Assembly (NCBI RefSeq): GCF_023806085.1
Contig: NZ_JAMSLX010000005.1
Location: forward strand, 1 to 64,000
Direction of reading: 5' to 3'
DNA: 64,000 bases
Source of the DNA: Hephaestia sp. MAHUQ-44
GTDB taxonomy: Bacteria; Pseudomonadota; Alphaproteobacteria; Sphingomonadales; Sphingomonadaceae
In this document: piece by piece, positions 19,465-26,946 of the stretch
Layout of the letters: each line of letters begins with the position of its first letter
Position numbering within the stretch: position 1 is the first letter of the stretch
Position numbers and translations under genes: made by a program
Notes under the pieces: model-generated
Seen by the model: the letters and a program-made list of their open reading frames with translations, nothing else
Told to the model about the DNA's origin: nothing
The model's database searches: none

Positions 19465-21605
19465 CAGAACGCCTGCCCGATCGAGATATAGAGCGCGATC
19501 CGGCCATCCCCCGGCCGTGGGTTGAGCGGCGTTGCGACATCGATCCGGAGCGGCCCGAAATTGGTATAATAACGCGCGCCGATCCCGGCGCCGAAGCGCA
19601 GGTCGGACCCCTTGGGGAAGGTGCTTTCATAGGCATTGCCCGCATCGACGAACGGCACGATCCCGAAATTGCCGAACCGATAGCGCGCCTCGAGCGCGAA
19701 TTCGTTGATGCTGCGCCCGCCCACCGGATCGCCATTGGGATCGAACGGCCCCAGCCGCTGATAGCCGTAACCGCGCACCGATCCGCCGCCGCCGCCGTAA
19801 TAGCGCCGCGAGGGCGCGAGGTCGTCACGATCGATCCCCTGGATCGATCCCGCGCGCACGCGCCCCGCGATCGTCAAACTGTCGGTCACCGGATAATAAG
19901 TGCTCGCCTCGATCAGCATACGCGCATAGGGCCGCACCGCCCCGCGCACCGACGTCTCCGGGCTCAGGCTCAGCTTGAGGCGGTAGCCGGTCGTGGGGTT
20001 CATCAGATCGTTCGAGGTATCGAACTCCACCTGCCCCGGCAGCGCGAGGATGCCATAGGTGCCACGCTTCCGCTCGCCGACGTTGAAATTATACACGCTT
20101 TCGTTGGTGCCGATCAGGTCGACGCCATAAGAATAGGTCAGCCGCTTCTGCCAGATCGGCGTCGAATCGTAGCTCCACCGCGCCGACAGCGTGCCGGTGA
20201 ACGCGTCGAACGCATCGTAATTGGAATGGTCCGCCCGCGCGATCAGCGAAAAGGTCTTGTCGCGCTGCCCGGCGTTCGATCGCCGGAAGGTGAGGCCTGC
20301 GCCCTGCTGCTGCGTGCCGAGGATACCATCACCGATCAGCGCGCCTTCGGGCGGGAACAGGTTGCGGTGCGTCCAACTCCCGCGGATCTGGAAACCCTCG
20401 CCGGTATTGTAACCGATCGCCCCCGCCAGCGTGCGCGGCGGCCCGGCATTCTGCCGTACGAGCAGATCGACCCGTTCGGTGCCGTCAGGACCGGCCTCGT
20501 GGCTGCGCCGCGGGATTACCGACACGGTCGAAAACAGCCCCGTCGCCACCAGCGCATCGCGCAGATCGTCGACCTTGCGGCTATCGTAAAGCTCGCCCGT
20601 CTCGAACCGCTTGAGCAGGTCGACATGAGCGGCATCGAACGCGAGATCGCCGCGCGTCGAAATCGTCCCGAACGACGATCGCGGCCCGGTATCGACCGGC
20701 AGCGTATAGTCGCCAAGATAGGTCTCGTCGTCGAGCAGGATATCGCGCGTGCCGATCTTGGCGAAGGGATACCCCATCTGCGGCAGTTTGAGGCTGACAT
20801 TGGCCTCGGCGCCCTGCACCCGATCGGCCTCGATCGGATCGCCCGTCTTGAGCGGCAGATTGGCGCGGATCAGGTCGGGCGGCACCGTCGGTTCGGCCTT
20901 CACCGTGATCGCGCCCAGTTTGTAGAGAGGCCCCGGCGTCGCCGACAGCGTCACCAGCACGCGGCCCGGCGTGCTCGGCACCTGGCCGATCGTCGCGATC
21001 GCGCTGGCATCGTAATAACCGCGCGCCTTCATGATCCGGACCGCGAGCGCCTCATCCTCGCGCGCGCGCGCCGCGATCATTGCCCCGTTGGCAGCCTTGC
21101 CACCGCCCTCCTTGAGCGCGGAAAGCCCGCGGAATTCGCTCTCGGCGTCGATCTCGTCGAGTCCCTGCACAACCATATCGTAAGGAATCCCGGCCGATGT
21201 CCGATCGCCGCCCTCGCCCGCAATCTCGGCCGGCGGGGTCGCATCGAACACCGCAAGCGGCGGCAGCGGCTGGGCCAGTTCGGAATCCTGCGCGGGCGCC
21301 GTGCCGAGATCGCCCTGCCCCGCGGTAGCGACCGTCCCCGGCGCCTGCGCCTGCGGTTCGTCGAGCGCGGGCATTGCCTCGAGCGGCGCGTTCAGATCGT
21401 CCGACAGCGGCGGCAGCGCGTCCTCGAACGTGGCGTCGGGAATGATCGGGGCGGTCGCCTGTGGGGCACCTTCCTCGGGCGTGGTCTCCGCGACCGGGGG
21501 CGCTCGGCCGGAATCGACGCGATCGGGGCTGACCTGCGCGAACGCCGCCATCGGGACCATCGACACGCCCGCCAACGCTGTAATCGCGAAACCCCTGAAC
21601 CCCAC
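19464..21605 (-). CDS. tamA: Translocation and assembly module subunit TamA (Omp85 family)
   Basis: A 713-aa outer-membrane protein that works with TamB. A signal peptide (about residues 1-24, ending AAFAQ) is followed by an unusual 100-130 residue linker rich in Pro, Ala, Asp and Glu, then POTRA domains, then a 16-strand Omp85 barrel ending in phenylalanine (YISIGQAF). The GTG at 21605 is chosen because GGAG lies five bases upstream and the signal peptide begins there. A TTG at 21668 would add 21 basic residues. The stop codon overlaps the tamB start. Confidence 0.92.
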   Translation of the reverse strand: MGFRGFAITALAGVSMVPMAAFAQVSPDRVDSGRAPPVAETTPEEGAPQATAPIIPDATFEDALPPLSDDLNAPLEAMPALDEPQAQAPGTVATAGQGDLGTAPAQDSELAQPLPPLAVFDATPPAEIAGEGGDRTSAGIPYDMVVQGLDEIDAESEFRGLSALKEGGGKAANGAMIAARAREDEALAVRIMKARGYYDASAIATIGQVPSTPGRVLVTLSATPGPLYKLGAITVKAEPTVPPDLIRANLPLKTGDPIEADRVQGAEANVSLKLPQMGYPFAKIGTRDILLDDETYLGDYTLPVDTGPRSSFGTISTRGDLAFDAAHVDLLKRFETGELYDSRKVDDLRDALVATGLFSTVSVIPRRSHEAGPDGTERVDLLVRQNAGPPRTLAGAIGYNTGEGFQIRGSWTHRNLFPPEGALIGDGILGTQQQGAGLTFRRSNAGQRDKTFSLIARADHSNYDAFDAFTGTLSARWSYDSTPIWQKRLTYSYGVDLIGTNESVYNFNVGERKRGTYGILALPGQVEFDTSNDLMNPTTGYRLKLSLSPETSVRGAVRPYARMLIEASTYYPVTDSLTIAGRVRAGSIQGIDRDDLAPSRRYYGGGGGSVRGYGYQRLGPFDPNGDPVGGRSINEFALEARYRFGNFGIVPFVDAGNAYESTFPKGSDLRFGAGIGARYYTNFGPLRIDVATPLNPRPGDGRIALYISIGQAF

Positions 21606-21760
21606 GCTTGCTCCATTTTGCCGCCAGCGGCCCGCGCGCACGCGACCAATCCCTGTTCGCGCCTGCAACGAGCGAAGCGTGTTTTCGCTCCTCAGGCAAG
21701 TGCAAAACGTTGAAATCGGCTCCTCCCGCGCCGCACGCGGATGAGAAACCGGGGGACGTC

Positions 21761-21809
21761 AGAACGCCATACGAATCTCCGTCGCCCCGAACGGCGGAAG
21801 AAGCGTTCT
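21761..21809. other. Inverted repeat downstream of the aldehyde dehydrogenase gene
   Basis: AGAACGC (21761-21767) pairs with GCGTTCT (21803-21809), with an inner CCGT/ACGG pairing. It lies just past the stop codon of the 21815-23233 gene on the minus strand. No T tract follows, so a terminator role is uncertain. Confidence 0.35.
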
Positions 21810-21814
21810 ACCCC

Positions 21815-23233
21815 TCATCCTTTCATCTGCCGCCGCGCGGCCTTGATCGTCCCCGGCCCGTAAGGCGGCTTGATCCCGGCGAGTTTGGCGACATCGAGCC
21901 GCGCCTGTTCGAACACCGCCCTGGCATGGCTGAAGGTGCGGAACCCGTCGCGGCCGTGATACGCCCCCATCCCCGACGGCCCGACGCCGCCGAACGGCAG
22001 ATCCTCCATCGAGACGTGGAACACCACGTCATCGAGCGTCACCCCGCCGGAAATCGTGCGATCGAGCACGCGGCGGCGCTCGGTCTCGTCGCGCCCGAAA
22101 TAATAGAGCCCCAGCGGCCGTGCGCGGCGATTGACCTCGCCGATCGCGTCGTCGATCGTATCGTAGCGCCGCACCGGCAGGATGGGGCCGAAAATCTCCT
22201 CCTGCATCACGATCATGTCGTCGGTCGCGTCGCGCACGATATGAAGCGGCATCTTGCGCGCGTTGGTGCCGCCGAAATCCTCGCCTGCCGGGTTGACCGT
22301 CTCGATCGTCGCGCCCTTGGCGCGCGCGTCCTCGAGCCAAGACGACAGCCGCTCGAAATGCCGGTCGTTGACGATCGAAGTATAATCCGGATTGGCCAGC
22401 AAGCTCGGATACATCGTCGAGGCCGCGGCCTTGAGCCCCGCGACGACGCGCGGCTCCTCCTCGGTCGGGACCAGCATGTAATCGGGCGCAAGGCAGATCT
22501 GCCCGGCGTTGAGCATCTTGCCCAGCGCCACGCGCTCGGTCGCTTGTTTGAGATCGGCCGAGCGCCCCACGATCACCGGCGATTTGCCGCCGAGTTCGAG
22601 CGTCACCGGAGTCAGATTATCCGCCGCAGCGTGGAGAATGTGCCGCCCGATCCCCGTCGCGCCGGTGAACAGCAGATGATCGAACGGCAGCTCCGAAAAC
22701 GCCTTGCCGACCTCGGGCCCGCCCGAGACGAACGCCAGTTCCTCGGGTGCGAAATATTGCCCGGCCAATTCTTCGAAAAGCGCGGCGACGCGCGGCGTAT
22801 ATTCGCTGGTCTTGACCATCGCGCGATTGCCCGCCGCGAGCACCCCGGCGAGCGGGCTCATCACCAGATTGACCGGGAAGTTCCACGGCGCGATCACCCC
22901 CACGACGCCCTTGGGCTGATAGTCGACCCACGCCCGCGCGCCCAGCAGGCCTAAGGGGAATTGCACCTTCCGTTTCTCGCGCGCCGCCCAGGCCTCGACA
23001 TGCCTGATCGCGTGGTTGATCGGCGCCACCGATCCCGCGATGTCGGTCACCAGCGATTGCTCGCGGCTGCGATGACCGAAATCCTCGCTCAGCGCATCGC
23101 AGAACCGCGTCGCATGGTCCGCGATCATCGCCGCCGCGCGTTTCAGCCGATCCTTGCGCACCGCGATCCCCACCGGCAGTTCATCCATGAACGCCGTGCG
23201 TTGCCGTGTCAGCAGGTCGCGCATCCCGATCAT
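21815..23233 (-). CDS. Aldehyde dehydrogenase, coniferyl-aldehyde dehydrogenase type
   Basis: A 472-aa NAD(P)-dependent aldehyde dehydrogenase that oxidises an aldehyde to the acid. The general base Glu lies in LELGGKSP, the catalytic Cys in NAGQICLAPDY, and the NAD-binding GATGIGRHI motif is present. The NAGQ-C-x-APDY signature and length match the coniferyl-aldehyde dehydrogenase branch, which also handles other aromatic and medium-chain aldehydes. The start MIGMRDLL at 23233 has a GGAGAGG site six bases upstream, better than the in-frame ATG at 23257. It stands alone with a repeat-rich gap upstream. Confidence 0.9.
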   Translation of the reverse strand: MIGMRDLLTRQRTAFMDELPVGIAVRKDRLKRAAAMIADHATRFCDALSEDFGHRSREQSLVTDIAGSVAPINHAIRHVEAWAAREKRKVQFPLGLLGARAWVDYQPKGVVGVIAPWNFPVNLVMSPLAGVLAAGNRAMVKTSEYTPRVAALFEELAGQYFAPEELAFVSGGPEVGKAFSELPFDHLLFTGATGIGRHILHAAADNLTPVTLELGGKSPVIVGRSADLKQATERVALGKMLNAGQICLAPDYMLVPTEEEPRVVAGLKAAASTMYPSLLANPDYTSIVNDRHFERLSSWLEDARAKGATIETVNPAGEDFGGTNARKMPLHIVRDATDDMIVMQEEIFGPILPVRRYDTIDDAIGEVNRRARPLGLYYFGRDETERRRVLDRTISGGVTLDDVVFHVSMEDLPFGGVGPSGMGAYHGRDGFRTFSHARAVFEQARLDVAKLAGIKPPYGPGTIKAARRQMKG

Positions 23234-23391
23234 CGCTCGCCTCTCCGTTGCTGACATCGATGTTAGCACGAGATCGACGTCCGGCCAGGCTGGATTCTCA
23301 CATCAATGTCCACGCCGATGACGCGGTTTCCATTACCCCGGACTGGTTCCGGGGGCCAACGCGCCTCAAACGCTGGCGCTCGTCGAGGGCT

Positions 23392-23419
23392 GGATACCGG
23401 AACACGTCCGGCCTGACGA
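23392..23419 (-). repeat. Dispersed palindromic repeat, family C, copy 2
   Basis: An inverted copy of the 15122-15149 unit, 24 of 28 positions identical, with the CCGGA/TCCGG stem kept. It lies in the 256-base gap between the divergent aldehyde dehydrogenase and thiolase genes. Confidence 0.6.
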
Positions 23420-23489
23420 AAGAGGAACCTTTGTAAACGCCGCCGCACACCCCTAAATCGCGCGCAACAGATCATATATGGAGCCGCCG

Positions 23490-24677
23490 ATGCCCACCGA
23501 TCCGATCGTCATCCTGTCCTACGCCCGCACCCCGATGGGCAGCTTTCAGGGCAGCCTCGCCGGCGCCTCGGCGACTACGCTCGGCGCGACGGCCGTCGGC
23601 GCGGCGGTCGCGCGTGCCGGGGTCGACACGCAGGCGATCGAGCGCATCTATATGGGCTGCGTTCTTCCCGCCGGGCTCGGTCAGGCCCCCGCACGACAGG
23701 CCGCGCTCAACGCCGGGCTGCCGCAGCATGTCGAGGCGACGACGGTCAACAAGATGTGCGGATCGGGGATGCAGGCCGCGATCATGGCCGCCGACGCGCT
23801 CGCCGCCGGATCGGTCGATCTGCTGATCGCGGGCGGCATGGAGAGCATGACCAACGCGCCCTATCTCTCGATGAAGCACCGTTCGGGCGCGCGGCTCGGC
23901 CACGACGTGCTCAAGGATCACATGTTCCTCGACGGGCTCGAGGATGCCTATGAGCCCGGCCGGCTGATGGGCAGTTTCGCGGAAGAGAGCGCCGCCAACT
24001 ATCAATTCACCCGCGCCGATCAGGATGCGTTCGCGATTCGAAGCCTCGAACGCGCGCAGCAGGCGCAGCAAACCGGCGCGTTCGACCGCGAGATCGTGCC
24101 CGTCGACATCGCCACCCGCAAGGGTATCGCCAGCATCACGCTCGACGAACAGCCAGCCAAGGCCGACGCCGCCAAGATCCCGACGCTCAAGCCCGCCTTC
24201 GCGAAAGACGGCACGATCACCGCCGCCAACGCCTCGTCGATCTCGGACGGTGCGGCGGCGCTGGTGATGACCCGCCAGTCGGTCGCCGATCGGCTCGGGA
24301 TCAAGCCCGTCGCGCGGATCGTCAGCCACGCCGCCCACGCGCACGCCCCTGCCCGCTTCACCACCGCCCCCGTCGCGGCGATGCAGAAGGCGCTCGACAA
24401 GGCCGGCTGGTCGGTCGGCGACGTCGATCTGTTCGAGGTCAACGAGGCGTTCGCGTGCGTCGCGATGATCGCGATGCGCGATCTCGGCATCGCGCATGAC
24501 GTGCTCAACATCCACGGCGGCGCGTGCGCGCTGGGTCACCCCATCGGCGCTTCGGGCGCGCGCATCCTCGCGACGCTGCTCGCCGCGCTCGAAAATACCG
24601 GCAGCAAGCGCGGCCTCGCCTCGCTCTGCATCGGCGGCGGCGAAGCGACCGCAATGGCGGTGGAATTGGTGAATTGA
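23490..24677 (+). CDS. Acetyl-CoA acetyltransferase (thiolase)
   Basis: A 395-aa thiolase that condenses two acetyl-CoA to acetoacetyl-CoA or cleaves 3-ketoacyl-CoA. The nucleophilic cysteine is C90 (NKMCGSGMQA). The active-site histidine is in GHPIGASGAR and the second cysteine in LCIGGGEA. The start MPTDPIVIL at 23490 is preferred because GGAG lies six bases upstream. The ATG at 23478 lacks a site. Sequence and length fit the biosynthetic acetyl-CoA C-acetyltransferase type, but no PHA or ketogenic genes adjoin it. Its 3' end is followed after 28 bases by a REP-like repeat. Confidence 0.93.
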   Translation: MPTDPIVILSYARTPMGSFQGSLAGASATTLGATAVGAAVARAGVDTQAIERIYMGCVLPAGLGQAPARQAALNAGLPQHVEATTVNKMCGSGMQAAIMAADALAAGSVDLLIAGGMESMTNAPYLSMKHRSGARLGHDVLKDHMFLDGLEDAYEPGRLMGSFAEESAANYQFTRADQDAFAIRSLERAQQAQQTGAFDREIVPVDIATRKGIASITLDEQPAKADAAKIPTLKPAFAKDGTITAANASSISDGAAALVMTRQSVADRLGIKPVARIVSHAAHAHAPARFTTAPVAAMQKALDKAGWSVGDVDLFEVNEAFACVAMIAMRDLGIAHDVLNIHGGACALGHPIGASGARILATLLAALENTGSKRGLASLCIGGGEATAMAVELVN

Positions 24678-24705
24678 AGCGAATGCCGACGGTTTCGAAC
24701 CGCTT

Positions 24706-24760
24706 TATCCTCCCCCGCCAGGGGGAGGTGGCAGCCAAAGGCTGACGGAGGGGGAGGATA
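24706..24760 (+). repeat. REP-like palindromic repeat, family D, left copy
   Basis: A 55-base element whose ends mirror each other (TATCCTCCCCC and GGGGGAGGATA). It holds two internal hairpins: CTCCCCC-GCCA-GGGGGAG and CAGCC-AAA-GGCTG. It is an inverted partner of 25144-25206. Confidence 0.85.
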
Positions 24761-24764
24761 GCGG

Positions 24765-25082
24765 CTAACCCTGCGGCTGCTCTCGTCGATCGAGGGCGAT
24801 CGCGACGATCTGACGGACCACATCGTCGAGGTGCGACAACACGTCGCGCGCCGGATAGCGCAACACAGCCACGCCTTTCACTGCGAGCCAGGCATCGCGC
24901 CGCGCATCCCGTGCCGGCTGATCGCCGCGCGAATGAGCTTCGCCGTCGACCTCGATCGCCAATCGCGCAGGAGCGCAGTAGAAATCGAGCACGTAATCAC
25001 CGGCCGGATATTGCTTACGGAAACGCAGGCCAGCGTCATTTTGCCGCAGCGCCAGCCAGAGGGCGATCTCCGGCGGCGTCAT
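24765..25082 (-). CDS. DUF559 endonuclease-domain protein
   Basis: A 105-aa protein of the DUF559 family, which has a Vsr-like/PD-(D/E)xK nuclease fold. Visible signatures are MTPPEIALWLALR, GLRFRKQYPAG, DYVLDFYC and the acidic triad region AIEVDGEAH. The family motif normally starts a little earlier. The in-frame codons before the ATG read RRNAKRLRRE, exactly like relatives, but no ATG, GTG or TTG precedes them. The frame stays open back through the right-hand repeat. Either ATG 25082 is used and the tip is not made, or the gene lost its start to the repeat. The biochemical role of the family is unproven. Confidence 0.82.
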   Translation of the reverse strand: MTPPEIALWLALRQNDAGLRFRKQYPAGDYVLDFYCAPARLAIEVDGEAHSRGDQPARDARRDAWLAVKGVAVLRYPARDVLSHLDDVVRQIVAIALDRREQPQG

Positions 25083-25143
25083 TTCGCGGCGCAGGCGCTT
25101 GGCGTTGCGTCGATTGAACGCCGCCCCTCCAGCCGCACCGCCG

Positions 25144-25206
25144 TCCTCCCCCTCCGTCAGCCCTCGCTCATGCGATGACTGCCACCTCCCCCTGGCGGGG
25201 GAGGAT
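25144..25206 (-). repeat. REP-like palindromic repeat, family D, right copy
   Basis: A 63-base inverted copy of 24706-24760. The outer CCTCCCCC/GGGGGAGG arms and the GGCTGACGGAG block are conserved. The middle hairpin is longer (CAGTC with GGCTG, inner TCGC-ATGA-GCGA) but still pairs. It lies 17 bases after the SH3-protein stop codon. Confidence 0.85.
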
Positions 25207-25223
25207 CAGGCTCACACCATCCC

Positions 25224-25715
25224 TCAATCCACCGCTTCGCTCTGATCAACGCCCCACAAATGCGCCTTCTCGACGAAACCGCCACGGCGGCCGACAGCGA
25301 ACCAGCACCAGCTTTCGCTACATTTGCTGATCCGGCCGACCACGCCGGGCTCGGCGCGCCAATTGACCGCCGCGCCGGCATTGGGCGCTGCGCGCAGTTC
25401 AACGATTGTATCGCGGACAATCGCGGTACGCTGCGATGACAGCAAACTGACAAGCATCCACCCTTGCGTGCCGTCGGGGTCCTCGACCTTGCGCCAGTCG
25501 CGATAGATCGCAACCACCTTGATCGGCAGATCGGCGCGCACATAGAGCCATGTCGCCGGATAGGTGCGCGCGGGCCCGGTGCGCATCCGCGCCTTGCTCG
25601 CCGCGATCGACGCATAATACGGCGTCTCCCGCTTCTGCGCCCTCACATCCTCGGTCGCGACCACGGCAAGGCCCAGCGCCGTCACGAAAAAAACGCACCA
25701 GGCCCACAATCGCAT
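25224..25715 (-). CDS. Exported bacterial SH3-domain protein
   Basis: A 163-aa protein with a signal peptide (MRLWAWCVFFVTALGLAVV, cleavage likely after the VRAQ region) and two bacterial SH3-like repeats. Each repeat has the R-x-GP-x-x-x-YP or L-R-x-x-P-x-x-x-A start and a W near its end (QGWML, SWCWF). Such domains usually bind cell-wall peptides. No catalytic domain is attached. The start at 25715 is chosen for its AGGGG site seven bases upstream. The gene stands alone, divergent from the 2-hydroxyacid dehydrogenase gene. Confidence 0.85.
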   Translation of the reverse strand: MRLWAWCVFFVTALGLAVVATEDVRAQKRETPYYASIAASKARMRTGPARTYPATWLYVRADLPIKVVAIYRDWRKVEDPDGTQGWMLVSLLSSQRTAIVRDTIVELRAAPNAGAAVNWRAEPGVVGRISKCSESWCWFAVGRRGGFVEKAHLWGVDQSEAVD

Positions 25716-25816
25716 TCGTCGTCCCCTGAACCGCATACCGCGGCAACCCTAGGCCGAAGCCTCGTGCGCCTTCAACCACCGTTGACGCAAGCGCTCACGC
25801 GCGCCAAGCCGATGCC

Positions 25817-26812
25817 ATGCCCGAAACGAGACAAGCCCGCCCCAAGGTAGTGGTGACCCGCGAACTCACCGATGCGGTGATGGAACGGATGGAGGCGCTG
25901 TTCGACACCACCAACAACCGCACCGACACGCCCATGACGCGCGGTCAGCTCGCCGAGGCGATGGCGACGTGCGACGTGCTCGTCCCCACTGTCACCGACG
26001 TGATCGACGCAGGGCTGATCGAAGGCGCGGGCGAACGCCTGCGGCTGATCGCCAATTACGGCGCGGGGGTCGATCATATCGCGCTGCAGGCCGCGCGCGC
26101 GCGCGACATCATCGTCACCAACACCCCCGGCGTGCTCACCGAGGACACCGCCGATATGACACTGGCGCTGATCCTCGCGGTGCCGCGCCGGCTGGTCGAT
26201 GGCGAGAAGCTGATCCGCTCAGGCGACTGGAAGGGCTGGAGCCCCGGCGGGATGCTCGGGCGGCGGATCGGCGGCAAGAAACTGGCAATCGTCGGCATGG
26301 GCCGGATCGGCCAGGCGGTCGCCGCGCGCGCACGCGCTTTCGGCCTGTCGGTCCATTACCATAACCGCCACCGGTTGCCGCAGGTGCTCGAAGCGCAATT
26401 GGGCGCGATCTGGCACGCCGATCTCGATGACATGCTGCGCATCGCCGACATCGTCTCGATCAACGCCCCGCATACCGAGCAGACCGAGCATCTGATCGAC
26501 GCGCGGCGGATCGCGCTGCTCGGCGAGCATGTGTATATCATCAATACGGCGCGCGGTGAGATTATCGATCAGACCGCCTTGATCGCGGCGCTCGAACAAG
26601 GGCGACTCGCCGGCGCCGGGCTCGACGTCTACGAGCACGAACCCGCGCTCGATCCACGCCTAGTGGCGCTCCCCAACGTGACGCTGCTCCCGCATATGGG
26701 CTCAGCCACGATCGAGGGCCGCGCGGCGATGGGCGACAAGGTCATCGCCAACATCCGCGTCTGGGTCGATGGCCACCGCCCCCCCGATCAGGTGCTCGAA
26801 GGCTGGATCTAG
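25817..26812 (+). CDS. D-2-hydroxyacid dehydrogenase (glyoxylate/hydroxypyruvate reductase type)
   Basis: A 331-aa NAD(P)-dependent dehydrogenase that reduces a 2-oxo acid, probably glyoxylate or hydroxypyruvate, to the D-2-hydroxy acid. The NAD-binding motif GMGRIG lies near residue 160. The catalytic triad is in NTARGEIID (Arg), DVYEHEP (Glu) and LLPHMGSAT (His). NYGAGVDH and NTPGVLTEDTAD match the GyaR/GhrB branch. The ATG has only a weak ribosome binding site. Repeat family A, copy 2, begins at the stop codon. Confidence 0.92.
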   Translation: MPETRQARPKVVVTRELTDAVMERMEALFDTTNNRTDTPMTRGQLAEAMATCDVLVPTVTDVIDAGLIEGAGERLRLIANYGAGVDHIALQAARARDIIVTNTPGVLTEDTADMTLALILAVPRRLVDGEKLIRSGDWKGWSPGGMLGRRIGGKKLAIVGMGRIGQAVAARARAFGLSVHYHNRHRLPQVLEAQLGAIWHADLDDMLRIADIVSINAPHTEQTEHLIDARRIALLGEHVYIINTARGEIIDQTALIAALEQGRLAGAGLDVYEHEPALDPRLVALPNVTLLPHMGSATIEGRAAMGDKVIANIRVWVDGHRPPDQVLEGWI

Positions 26813-26906
26813 CGTGATTTCGAGCCGGATGGAATCATCCGGCGGCTCGGAAATAACAGCAAACAAAAGATAATCCAGGGACGGTCCGGTTCAATGAGAA
26901 CCGGAT
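26812..26906 (+). repeat. Dispersed palindromic repeat, family A, copy 2
   Basis: The match to 117-210 begins at the last base of the dehydrogenase stop codon. The first hairpin is CCGGATG-GAAT-CATCCGG (26825-26842). A second is TCCGGTTC (26885-26892) with GAACCGGA (26898-26905). Between them lies an A-rich stretch ending GATAATCCAG. It may act as the transcript end of the gene it follows. Confidence 0.75.
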
Positions 26907-26946
26907 CGACTCTGAGGGGCTCCCGGCGAAGCCCCCGCCCCCATCA

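Larger units (their letters stand above)
24706..25206. mobile_element. Candidate repeat-bounded DUF559 nuclease cassette
   Basis: The unit consists of two inverted copies of repeat family D with a single DUF559 gene between them and almost no spare DNA. It fills the gap between the thiolase stop (28 bases away) and the SH3-protein stop (17 bases away). The layout resembles an IS-like or REP/RAYT-like unit. That it moves is an inference. No target duplication was identified. Confidence 0.45.

Noticed and set aside
23472..24539. Minus-strand frame of 355 codons across the thiolase gene
   Set aside because: The plus-strand thiolase has intact catalytic motifs. The minus frame is a composition-driven shadow.
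24706..25206. CRISPR-like array
   Set aside because: Only two repeat copies, inverted rather than direct, and no spacers.
25157..25615. Second frame overlapping the SH3 protein and the right REP-like repeat
   Set aside because: It ends by translating the repeat into Pro/Gly runs and has no domain. The SH3 frame has a signal peptide and a ribosome binding site.
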